Below are positions 7,129 to 14,747 of a DNA stretch of 46,277 nucleotides, piece after piece. The notes beneath the pieces are model-generated. The model ran no database searches. It was not told where the DNA came from and saw nothing but the letters and a program-made list of their open reading frames with translations. A program made the position numbers and the translations under genes. Origin of the DNA: Chloroflexota bacterium (GTDB lineage Bacteria; Chloroflexota; Anaerolineae; Aggregatilineales; Phototrophicaceae); assembly GCA_028873975.1 (NCBI GenBank), contig JAPPMO010000102.1, positions 1 through 46,277 on the forward strand, given 5' to 3'. Position 1 is the first letter of the stretch. Each line of letters begins with the position of its first letter.

Positions 7129-7899
7129 ATGCCGGTCAAGCTGCATGTGGACAATGTCTCGTTGAGTTTCGGCGGCATCAAAGCCTTGCAAGATGTTGAT
7201 TTCCAGGTAGAGGCTGGCGAGATCTACGCAGTCATCGGTCCTAATGGCGCCGGAAAAACCAGCCTGATCAACAGCATCAATGGCTTTTACGCGCCGCAGC
7301 AGGGTCGGATCATTTTTGACGGTCGCGACATGACGCATATCCCGCCCTACAAGCGCGCTGAACTAGGCATTTCCCGCACTTTTCAAAACATCGCCTTGTA
7401 CACCAATGCCACTGTGCTGGACAACTTGATGGCGGCGCGGCACATACACATGAAGTCCAATATGCTCACGGGAGCCTTGTTTTGGGGTCCGGCGCAGAGA
7501 GAAGAGATCGCGCATCGAAGGCTGGTCGAGGAGATCATCGATTTTCTGGAATTGGAACATATCCGCAAGTCGATCGTCGGCACGCTCAGTTATGGCTTGC
7601 GCAAGCGGGTTGAACTGGGCCGCGCCCTGGCGCTGGAACCGTCGCTTCTCTTGCTGGACGAGCCGATGGCGGGCATGAATGTCGAAGAGAAGGAAGACAT
7701 GGCGCGCTATATCCTTGACATTCATGAATTGCAGGGAACAACCATCATGCTGATCGAACACGATATCGGTCTGGTGATGGATATCTCGCATCATATCGCC
7801 GTGATCGACTTCGGCCTCAAAATCGGCGAAGGCAGTCCCGATGAAATCAGCAGGAACGAGGCGGTAATCGCGGCTTACCTGGGCGAAGGAGAGCGCTAG
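7129..7899 (+). CDS. livG: Branched-chain amino acid-type ABC transporter ATPase (LivG)
   Basis: A 256-residue ABC ATPase of the LivG subfamily. It has Walker A GPNGAGKTS (residues 37-45), the Q-loop in GISRTFQNIALY, the LSYGLRKRVELGRAL signature (from about residue 153), Walker B LLLLDEPMAGMN and the H-loop IEHDIGLVM. LivG normally pairs with LivF to power LivHM import of leucine-type amino acids or related organic acids. AGAGGA lies a few bases before the ATG. The acyl-CoA ligase starts 2 bases after the stop, so the genes are tightly linked. No livF gene is seen in the window. Confidence 0.93.
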   Translation: MPVKLHVDNVSLSFGGIKALQDVDFQVEAGEIYAVIGPNGAGKTSLINSINGFYAPQQGRIIFDGRDMTHIPPYKRAELGISRTFQNIALYTNATVLDNLMAARHIHMKSNMLTGALFWGPAQREEIAHRRLVEEIIDFLELEHIRKSIVGTLSYGLRKRVELGRALALEPSLLLLDEPMAGMNVEEKEDMARYILDIHELQGTTIMLIEHDIGLVMDISHHIAVIDFGLKIGEGSPDEISRNEAVIAAYLGEGER

Positions 7900-7901
7900 C
7901 T

Positions 7902-9893
7902 ATGGCGGTGGCAAATGCCGACGCAGGCATCCCCTTTCGCGAGGCCGGACCGGGCAAGATCTACAGCTCGCGTTTGAAAAGCGAGATTCGGCCTGTCCTG
8001 CCCGAGGTCGATACGCTTTCCAAGAACTTTCTGCTGCGGGTGAAAGAACTCGGGGGCGAAATCGCCCAGCGCAAGAAACGCTTTGGCATCTGGCAAGAGT
8101 ACACCTGGAACGAAGTTTACGACCAGGTTGTCAACTTCGGCATGGGCTTGATTAAACTTGGATTGCAGCGCGGCGATACGCTGATCATCATCGGCGAAAA
8201 CGATCCGGAGATGTACTGGTCACAGATCGCCGCGCATGCCTTGCACTGCAAGACCTGCTGCGTTTTCAGCGACGCCAGCCCCCAAGATATCCTCTACGTC
8301 ATCCGTTCAACGGACGCCACCGTTGTCTGCGCCCGCGATCAGGAACAGGTCGACAAACTGCTGGAAATACGCGGGGCGATTCCGCAGATTCTCAAGGTCG
8401 TTTACTGGGAAGATCGCGGCATGTGGTCCTATACGGACGACTGGTTGGCCAGTTATCCGACGATTCAGGCGATCGGGATGGACTTTCGCGAGCGGGAGCC
8501 GGAGACCTTCGACAAGCTGGCCCGCTCCACAAGCGCCATGGACACCATCATATTGAGCATGACCTCCGGCACGACCAGCCTGCCTAAATTCGCCGAGGTG
8601 ACGCATTACCAGCTTGTTTACGGTCATGCCTTGAACGATGAATACGTTGACAGCCGGCAATCGGACAATTGGCTGTCCTTCAGCCCCATGGCCTGGCTCG
8701 CGGAGCAAGCTTTTGGTTTTACGGCGCACCTCATATCTGGCGTGCAGGTCAATTTTCCCGAAGGGCCGGAGACAGTACCCACGGATATGCGCGAAATCGC
8801 GCCGGCGGGGCTGCTCTTTCCCAGCCGCGTATGGGAAAATCTGGCGCGCGCCGTGCAGTTCCGCATCGGCGACAGCAGCCCCTTAAACCGCCTGATGTAC
8901 CGGGCCTTCATGCCAATCGCCTATCGCGCCATCGACTGCGAAGACGACAAACGTCCCATCCCGCCCCATCTGCGCTTCTTGCGCTGGCTGGGTGAATACG
9001 CGATCTTCGAGCCCTTGCGCGACAAACTGGGTTTGACGCGCGCTCGCAATGTCTTGACAGCCGGCGCCATGCTCAGCAGCGACATCATCCGTTTCTTCCG
9101 CGCCATCGGCATCGAGCTGCGCCAGTTTTACGGCTCGACCGAGACCTTTGGCACCGTTCACTTGCGCGGTGATGTGCGCTTCGAGACCGTCGGCGTGATC
9201 GTGCCGGGCGTAGAGATCAAAATCGCCGAAAACCAGGAGATCTTGATCCGAACAAAAGCCCGCTTCAATGGCTATTACAAGCAGCCGGAAATGACCGGCG
9301 AAGCGCTGGATCAGGAAGGCTGGTACCACACCGGGGATGCCGGGCACATGGACGAGAAGACCGGTCATCTAATCTATTTGGAGCGCGTGAAAGACTTGAT
9401 TGAATTGTCGACCGGCGAAAAATTCAGCCCGCAATACATCGAAGGTCGGGTCAAGTTCAGCCCCTATGTGCAAGATATGATGACCATCGGCGGCGCCGCT
9501 ATGGACTTCGTCTCGGCGATCATCGTCATTGATTTCCAAAATGTATCGCGCTGGGCGGAAAAACGCGGCATCGCCTTCACGACTTACGTCGACTTGTCCC
9601 AGCGGCCGGAGGTGCAAGAGATCATCCGCGGCGAGTTGCGGCAGGTCAACGAGTCGCTGCCGCCCTATTCACAGGTCAAGCGCTTTGTGATCTTGCACAA
9701 GGAATTCGATGCCGACGAAGCCGAGTTGACGCGCACGCGCAAGCTCCGCCGGGGCGCCCTGCAAGAAAAATACCATGATCTGCTCGCGGCCATATATGGC
9801 GGCAAGCGCCAGGTGCATGTGCGCGCCGAAGTCAAATACCGCGATGGACGCGCGGGCATTGTCGAGACGGAATTGCTTGTCGCCGATGTTTGA
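7902..9893 (+). CDS. AMP-dependent acyl-CoA synthetase/ligase (long-chain type)
   Basis: A 663-residue ANL-superfamily adenylate-forming enzyme that should convert a carboxylic acid, ATP and CoA to acyl-CoA. The P-loop reads MTSGTTSLPKFAEVTH, with Ser where Gly is usual (TSGTTGxPK). Other core motifs are FYGSTETFG, GWYHTGDAGH, then LIYLERVKDLIELSTGEKFSP, and a C-terminal TRTRKLRR with the lysine expected for catalysis. The length and the KDLIELSTGEKFSP hinge fit the long-chain FACS group. It sits between livG and livH with 2- and 38-base spacers, so the imported substrate may be an acid that is activated on entry. The substrate is unknown. Confidence 0.9.
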   Translation: MAVANADAGIPFREAGPGKIYSSRLKSEIRPVLPEVDTLSKNFLLRVKELGGEIAQRKKRFGIWQEYTWNEVYDQVVNFGMGLIKLGLQRGDTLIIIGENDPEMYWSQIAAHALHCKTCCVFSDASPQDILYVIRSTDATVVCARDQEQVDKLLEIRGAIPQILKVVYWEDRGMWSYTDDWLASYPTIQAIGMDFREREPETFDKLARSTSAMDTIILSMTSGTTSLPKFAEVTHYQLVYGHALNDEYVDSRQSDNWLSFSPMAWLAEQAFGFTAHLISGVQVNFPEGPETVPTDMREIAPAGLLFPSRVWENLARAVQFRIGDSSPLNRLMYRAFMPIAYRAIDCEDDKRPIPPHLRFLRWLGEYAIFEPLRDKLGLTRARNVLTAGAMLSSDIIRFFRAIGIELRQFYGSTETFGTVHLRGDVRFETVGVIVPGVEIKIAENQEILIRTKARFNGYYKQPEMTGEALDQEGWYHTGDAGHMDEKTGHLIYLERVKDLIELSTGEKFSPQYIEGRVKFSPYVQDMMTIGGAAMDFVSAIIVIDFQNVSRWAEKRGIAFTTYVDLSQRPEVQEIIRGELRQVNESLPPYSQVKRFVILHKEFDADEAELTRTRKLRRGALQEKYHDLLAAIYGGKRQVHVRAEVKYRDGRAGIVETELLVADV

Positions 9894-9931
9894 GTTGCCA
9901 TGCTAGCCAGACTATGGCGCAAAAGAGGTAA

Positions 9932-11122
9932 ATGCCGGTGGAAGAATTCTTCAATCGTTACAAAAAAGAACTGACCTGGCTGTTTTATGCCATTGCGATC
10001 GCGCTTGTTTTGCTCTTCCTGCGAGAGCAGCTCGCGGACAAAAAAGCTGCGCGCATCGTACAAACCTTGATCTCCGGGGTTCTCGTTGGCGGCATCTATG
10101 GCTTGGTGGCGCTGGGCATCGTCGTCATCAACAAAGCCTCCGGCGTCTTCAATTTCGCCCACGGCTGGATGATGGTCGTGGGCGGCATGATCTTTTGGAG
10201 CTTTTTCACGGTGGCGGAAATCTCTGTGCCGGGCGCCGCGCTGCTATCGGCAGCCACGATGTTCATGATTATGACTGCCGTGAGCCTCCGAAGCTTGCTG
10301 CAGCCGCGCAATCTGACCATCGCTGTCGGGGGCGCGCTGGCTTTGACGCTATTGATGACCGTCGGCGGCATCGAGCTGAAATGGCTGCATGCGATCGTCG
10401 GCGCCTCCGCCGGCGCTGTCTTGACGGGCTTGGTTGTCGAGCGCTTCACCATCCGCCCATTGATCGGGCAGCCCCTCTTCACCGCCGTCCTGATGACCTT
10501 GGCCATCGCGGAAGTCTTGCACGGCTTGACGCAGATCGCCTGGGGCACGGTCGAACTGAACCTGCCTATCTTTGTCAATCCCGAGACCAACCGCCGATTC
10601 AGCGTCATTCGGCTGGACAGCTTAAAGGACATGCTGGGGGGCGTGACCATTGTCAGGGTCGAGCTGGTGATTGCCTTTGTCTTGGCGATTGTCGCCTTCG
10701 TCGGGTTCATCGCCTTCTTCCGCTACACCAGCGTCGGGCTGGCGATGCGCGCCACATCGGAAGATCAGCAGTTGGCGCAGTCAGTCGGCCTGCGCGTCCG
10801 CGTAATTCTGGCGATCACCTGGGCGGTGGCGGCTATCCTGGCCAGTATTGCCGGTGTCTTGCAAGGCGGCGCCGTCGGTTTGTCACTGAATATCAGCTTT
10901 GTCGCGCTGCGTGTTTTCCCCGCGGTGCTTTTGGGCGGCTTGGAATCAATCGGCGGCGCTTTCATCGGCGGGCTTATCATCGGCATCGTCGAGCAGTTTG
11001 GCACCTTCCTGAATTCCTCGCAGCAAGTCGGCACGGACCTGGCGCCATACGTCGTGCTGATGCTGGTTTTGGTGATCCGGCCCGACGGGCTCTTCGGCGA
11101 AAAACGCATTGAGCGCATTTAG
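9932..11122 (+). CDS. livH: Branched-chain amino acid-type ABC permease (LivH)
   Basis: A 396-residue integral membrane protein. The LivH signature GLVALGIVVINKASGVFNFAHG lies at about residues 56-77, followed by repeated hydrophobic segments and the EAA-like region GLAMRATSEDQQLAQSVGLR near residue 270. LIGGLIIGIVEQFG and LVIRPDGLFGEKR end the protein as in the family. It is about 100 residues longer than a typical LivH; the excess is an extra N-terminal membrane segment (about residues 15-35) and a longer first half. AGAGGTAA stands directly before the ATG. It partners LivM, whose gene starts 29 bases downstream. Confidence 0.92.
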   Translation: MPVEEFFNRYKKELTWLFYAIAIALVLLFLREQLADKKAARIVQTLISGVLVGGIYGLVALGIVVINKASGVFNFAHGWMMVVGGMIFWSFFTVAEISVPGAALLSAATMFMIMTAVSLRSLLQPRNLTIAVGGALALTLLMTVGGIELKWLHAIVGASAGAVLTGLVVERFTIRPLIGQPLFTAVLMTLAIAEVLHGLTQIAWGTVELNLPIFVNPETNRRFSVIRLDSLKDMLGGVTIVRVELVIAFVLAIVAFVGFIAFFRYTSVGLAMRATSEDQQLAQSVGLRVRVILAITWAVAAILASIAGVLQGGAVGLSLNISFVALRVFPAVLLGGLESIGGAFIGGLIIGIVEQFGTFLNSSQQVGTDLAPYVVLMLVLVIRPDGLFGEKRIERI

Positions 11123-11151
11123 GATTTGCATATTGCATTACAGAGGCAGCG

Positions 11152-12567
11152 ATGGCGAACATTCACCCGGCGGGCGTCTTTGATACGACATACGAAGAAG
11201 ATATGTCGGTCGACCGCACCCCCCGCGACAAGCTGTGGAAGAACCTGGCTTTTGTCGCCTTGCTGCTGGTTCCTTTGCTGTCGGTATCGGGTCCCTTGGG
11301 ACTGATCAGCGATCAATACGTCGGCTTGATCGCGCGCATCGCCATCTTTGTCATCGCCGCGCAAGGCTTGAACATTCTGGTCGGCTATACCGGGCAAATA
11401 TCGCTCGGGCATGCTGCATTCATGGCGATTGGCGCCTATAGCTCGGCAATACTGGCGCGGGAGCTGGGCTTCACCTTTTGGACCGCGCTGCCGGTCAGCG
11501 CGGTCTTGACAGGCCTGATCGGCCTCTTTTTCGGATTGCCCTCCTTGCGCGTCAAGGGCTTTTACCTGGCCATGGCCACCTTGGCCGCGCAATTCATCAT
11601 CCCCTGGGTGCTGCGCTATCCCCTGGAGGGCATTACCGGCGGCACGCGCCCGTTAAATGTCCCGGCGCCTTTGATCGGACCCTTTGCCAGCTATGCCGAC
11701 GACCCGATTGACGACGCGACGCCCCTGGTTTTTCAGGCCGGCGATCCCTATCTGGTAGACGTGATCTCTCTTGAACTCGGGCGCGTCGACGGCGCTCAAC
11801 CCGCCATCGAGTTGCGCAATCCCAGCGGAGACATTGTGCCGCCGGGCGATTTCAATATGACTGTGTTCAGGGACGCCGACGGGGAGCTAACAGGATTCTC
11901 GTACATCGCAACCAAGCCGGGCGAGTACGCTGTCACCGCGACAGCCGAGGCTGGCGCCACCGCCTTTCGCGCCCGGGTACGGCGCGGCAAGGCGCTCAGC
12001 TTCGCCACCGAGACAGCCATGTATTATATCATCGTGCCTCTTTCCGTGTTCTTGATGTTTCTCGCGCGCAACATCGCGCGAACGCGAACCGGGCGCGCCT
12101 TCATTTCCGTGAGGGACAACGACCTGGCCGCGGAATTATTGGGCATCAATGTCTTCGGCTATAAGCTGCGCGCCTTTTTCTTGAGCGCTGTCTACGCCGG
12201 CATCGCCGGCTGTTTGCTGGCTTATGAGCGCAACAGCTTGTCCCTGGATATGTTCAGGCTGGATATCTCGATCGAAATGCTGGCCATGCTGATTATCGGC
12301 GGCGCGGGGTATCCGCTGGGGGCATTGTTCGGCGTGACTTTCATCCGCGTCTTGCAAGAAGCCGCTATTCCGGCGCTGCGCCCCTGGCTGCTGGAAATCC
12401 TGCCGGTCTTATTCCCCTTCATTGAAGTCGTCAATATCACCAGCGCCATCAACCCGATACTCTTTGGAGGGGCGCTGATCGTCTTTCTCGTGCTGGAGCC
12501 GCGCGGCATCGCCCACCGCTGGGAGGTATTGAAGGTCGCCTGGAAGATCCGGCCCTACGCCTACTAA
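11152..12567 (+). CDS. livM: Branched-chain amino acid-type ABC permease (LivM) with outer beta-rich insertion
   Basis: A 471-residue membrane permease. LivM hallmarks are GLNILVGYTGQISLGHAAF (residues 72-90), the GRAFISVRDNDLAAELLGI loop (314-333) and AGCLLAYERNS. Residues about 180-285 (nt 11689-12006) form a hydrophilic insertion with strand-rich text such as PAIELRNPSGDI, GFSYIATKPGEYAVTATAEA and AFRARVRRG, resembling a PPC/beta-sandwich domain. It lies where family members have a short loop between membrane segments, predicted to face outside. It may contact the binding protein or ligand. The stop codon coincides with the left end of the IS remnant. The genes that usually follow (livF, binding protein) are missing. 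Confidence 0.9.
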   Translation: MANIHPAGVFDTTYEEDMSVDRTPRDKLWKNLAFVALLLVPLLSVSGPLGLISDQYVGLIARIAIFVIAAQGLNILVGYTGQISLGHAAFMAIGAYSSAILARELGFTFWTALPVSAVLTGLIGLFFGLPSLRVKGFYLAMATLAAQFIIPWVLRYPLEGITGGTRPLNVPAPLIGPFASYADDPIDDATPLVFQAGDPYLVDVISLELGRVDGAQPAIELRNPSGDIVPPGDFNMTVFRDADGELTGFSYIATKPGEYAVTATAEAGATAFRARVRRGKALSFATETAMYYIIVPLSVFLMFLARNIARTRTGRAFISVRDNDLAAELLGINVFGYKLRAFFLSAVYAGIAGCLLAYERNSLSLDMFRLDISIEMLAMLIIGGAGYPLGALFGVTFIRVLQEAAIPALRPWLLEILPVLFPFIEVVNITSAINPILFGGALIVFLVLEPRGIAHRWEVLKVAWKIRPYAY

Positions 12568-13144
12568 CCATTCGCGCTAGTTGCGAGTCACGGACAACAC
12601 TCTAAACTTTAAGCAGGAAACAAAAAGTGAGGCGTGCAGCCGTGACTGATCGAGAGTTTATCATTCAATTGTTTTGTCGTGTAGATGATCAGATGAAAGA
12701 TGTACCCAAACATAGTCAAGCCAAGATGTATCCGAGTGAATTGGCGACGTTAGGTATTCTATTTGCCCTGAAAGGGAAGGGCTGTCGCGCCTTGAAACAA
12801 CAGCGGGTTCACTTATGCCGTTTTTGGGCAGACCCTTCCATGATTGGTCTGATTGACAGTTTCGGCATTTCGTTAAGAAAGGCTGGCAGCCCAAGAATTT
12901 GCGTCCTTGCAAGAGAGGCGAGTGGAACGACCGGATGCGAGTAGAAAACGTCTTGTCGATGCTCACGCGGGTCTGTGGTCTCAAGCGCTTGAGCCATCGC
13001 GTTTGGGACTATTTTGAGATGCGCTTGGATTATGTGATGGCGATGTTTAACATATTGGTTCAATGGGACGGATTACATGCCGATGAGAATGGATTTGTCC
13101 ATTTATCCATCGCTAAATTCAGCCTCTAAACCCGCACCATTGGT
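12567..13144 (+). mobile_element. Remnant of an IS982-like insertion sequence
   Basis: This 578-base element encloses a broken transposase. Imperfect terminal inverted repeats are proposed: ACCATTCGCGCTAGTTGCGAG at 12567-12587 and, reverse-complemented, ACCAATGGTGCGGGTTTAGAG at 13144-13124, agreeing at 14 of 21 positions. No clear target duplication is visible. The left end starts on the last base of the livM stop and the right end lies one base before the ATG of the next gene. IS982 elements are normally about 1 kb, so roughly 40 percent has been lost. The end assignments are my inference. Confidence 0.6.
12627..13129 (+). pseudogene. Transposase pseudogene (IS982-like), two internal deletions
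   Basis: The N-terminal part reads TDREFIIQLFCRVDDQMKDV from a GTG at 12642 and continues through YPSELATLGILFALKGKGCRAL. After a first gap it resumes as FWADPSMIGLIDSFGIS, which holds the first catalytic Asp. A second deletion with a frame change removes the core that carries the remaining catalytic acids. The C-terminus is in another frame (about 12886-13129): KGWQPKNL, CKRGEWNDRMRVENVLSML, RVWDYFEMRL, VQWDGLHADENGF. The family pattern is from memory of IS982-type transposases. With the catalytic core missing it cannot be active. Confidence 0.75.
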
Positions 13145-13145
13145 T

Positions 13146-13958
13146 ATGGAATGGAAGAGACTTCGGTGGATTGCGCTGGCGCCCAAATTGCCTCTCGCGA
13201 TCGTTCTCCTTTTGTTCACAAGTTCAGCGCTGGTCGCCTGCCGGACATCGGATCTGCCTTTGACCGCCACCGCTGAGTACGAAGTCGCGGCGACCCAATT
13301 GGACCAGTTGCGCAGCACAGCGACAGTTGCCAGAGCGAGACTCCAAATCACACTGGACTTTGCCGGTACGCGAGTGGCGCAAATCGAACAGTCAGGCGCG
13401 TTCTTGCGTTCCAATTTGTCCGCATTAGGCACAGACAGCGATTTCATCGACGCCAACCTGCGCCAACTGGCGGACCAGCCGCAGGTTGGCGCTGTCGAAT
13501 CGCGCGAAGAAACGGCTGCTGTCGCTGGCGCGAGCCCAACGATTGATCTGAATGACGCCCTCTCGGCGGCGCGCGCGGCAACCCCTACAGCCAGAGTTGA
13601 GGCGACCCCGGATTTCCTGCCGCGTCTGGATGATCTTGTGTTGTCTTCCGGCGTGGACAGCGAGGACTGCCCAGTGGACATTAACCCGCTCTTCACGCCG
13701 GATTCTACCGAGATCTATGTCGTGGCGAGAGCCTACGACATCCCCGCGGGCGCCACGCTGTCTTCAAGCTGGCGACACCGGGATCAAGAGCTCGTGTCCC
13801 ACAGTTTTCGCACGGAGCATTTGATAGACGACAATTGCATCTGGTTTTTCATCGACCAGACTGATACAAGCTTCACTGTAGGCCGGTGGGCAGTTCAAAT
13901 AAGCCTGGACGGTAGCGCGCTTTCCCCTCTGTTGCCATTTGAGATCGTCGAGAATTAG
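13146..13958 (+). CDS. Predicted lipoprotein, unknown function
   Basis: From the ATG at 13146 this is a 270-residue protein with a basic start (MEWKRLRW), a hydrophobic stretch (about residues 14-31) and a lipobox LVAC with Cys32, so it should be a membrane-anchored extracellular lipoprotein. A helical region (about 40-110, with TAEYEVAATQLDQLRSTATV) is followed by an Ala/Thr-rich linker and a C-terminal beta-rich domain (about 170-270) with three Trp residues and two Cys that may pair. No family was recognised. The frame is open upstream to 13077, but that part lies in the transposase remnant. The start is one base after the IS end, so any native ribosome site was replaced by IS sequence. 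Confidence 0.7.
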   Translation: MEWKRLRWIALAPKLPLAIVLLLFTSSALVACRTSDLPLTATAEYEVAATQLDQLRSTATVARARLQITLDFAGTRVAQIEQSGAFLRSNLSALGTDSDFIDANLRQLADQPQVGAVESREETAAVAGASPTIDLNDALSAARAATPTARVEATPDFLPRLDDLVLSSGVDSEDCPVDINPLFTPDSTEIYVVARAYDIPAGATLSSSWRHRDQELVSHSFRTEHLIDDNCIWFFIDQTDTSFTVGRWAVQISLDGSALSPLLPFEIVEN

Positions 13959-13966
13959 CCGCGCAA

Positions 13967-13996
13967 TTGTCTTCAAGCCACAAACTGTGATATGTT
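13967..13996 (+). promoter_or_regulatory. Candidate promoter (TTGTCT / extended TATGTT)
   Basis: TTGTCT at 13967-13972 and TATGTT at 13991-13996 are 18 bases apart, and TGA precedes the -10 as an extended element. The next gene starts at 14079. Confidence 0.38.
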
Positions 13997-14078
13997 ATTA
14001 TTGCTTTTGCGGGCAACGTCCGCGCAAGACTTCCGTAATTGAATTATATATCCTGGAGCAAGATACGGGACTGGCAAT

Positions 14079-14471
14079 ATGGCAATTGTGACACGTTGGG
14101 ATAACAAGAAAAAGACGATCGTCCTCCTGGAATTCGAGTCCGAATGGACCTGGGAGGAACTAGAGGAAGCCGTGCAGCGCGCGGACACGTTAATTGGCAG
14201 TGTCGGTCACTTTGTCGATCTCATCATAGATCTCGAAGGCGCCACGATACCGAAGGATGTCTTTAGCGCCGCCAAGACATTGCTGGCCTCGGGAGAGGCG
14301 CGCCCGAACGAAGGCGCGCGCGTGGTGGTCGGCGCTAACGGGGCGATAAAGACCATTTATCAAACCATCCACAAGACCTTCAACGACGCCGTTGAGGGTC
14401 GCGAGATCCTCTTCGCGCCCAATCTATCGGATGCGAGAGCGATAATCAGGGGCTTGTCTTTGGATCGTTAG
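14079..14471 (+). CDS. Small alpha/beta protein, STAS/SpoIIAA-like pattern, function unknown
   Basis: A 130-residue cytoplasmic protein with alternating strands and helices: KKTIVLLEF, WEELEEAVQRADTLIG, FVDLIIDLEGAT, FSAAKTLLAS, ARVVVGANGAIKTIYQTIHK and REILFAPNLSDARAIIRG. The order is reminiscent of STAS/SpoIIAA-like folds, but the conserved phosphorylatable Ser segment is not evident, so this is a structural impression only. It has its own likely promoter upstream and no close partner gene. The 276 bases after its stop hold a 12-base palindrome (GCAAGATCTTGC, 14479-14490) and the promoter of the next gene, and otherwise nothing I can identify. Confidence 0.65.
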   Translation: MAIVTRWDNKKKTIVLLEFESEWTWEELEEAVQRADTLIGSVGHFVDLIIDLEGATIPKDVFSAAKTLLASGEARPNEGARVVVGANGAIKTIYQTIHKTFNDAVEGREILFAPNLSDARAIIRGLSLDR

Positions 14472-14677
14472 GCGCCCTGCAAGATCTTGCCGTCGCCCGC
14501 ATTCAATTTGCCATCTTATTTTATCAGCCGCGCCGCTCATGCGACAAGCAGGCTTGCTATTTTGCGTGAATACGGCAAACCTTCTCGCCGGTTACGCGCC
14601 GAGCGGCTCTTGACGACAGCCAAACGGCTCGGGGATACCAGCCCATACTAGCCAAATGATCGGTCTGCCCAATCGTA

Positions 14678-14707
14678 TTGACAGTAGCCTCGACCGACGA
14701 TTATGCG
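14678..14707 (+). promoter_or_regulatory. Candidate promoter of the ABC exporter gene
   Basis: A perfect -35 box TTGACA at 14678-14683 is followed after 18 bases by a poor -10 TATGCG at 14702-14707. The exporter ATG is 40 bases downstream. Confidence 0.35.
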
Positions 14708-14747
14708 ATAAATTAAGTACAAAGCAACTGACAAGGACAATTCGACG

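Noticed and set aside
10195..11112. A 305-codon frame in plus frame +1 within livH
   Set aside because: It overlaps a clear LivH permease throughout and its Arg/His-rich translation lacks any family motif.
14479..14490. GCAAGATCTTGC palindrome as a terminator after the 130-residue protein gene
   Set aside because: It has no loop and no T-run. It may be a binding site but evidence is insufficient.
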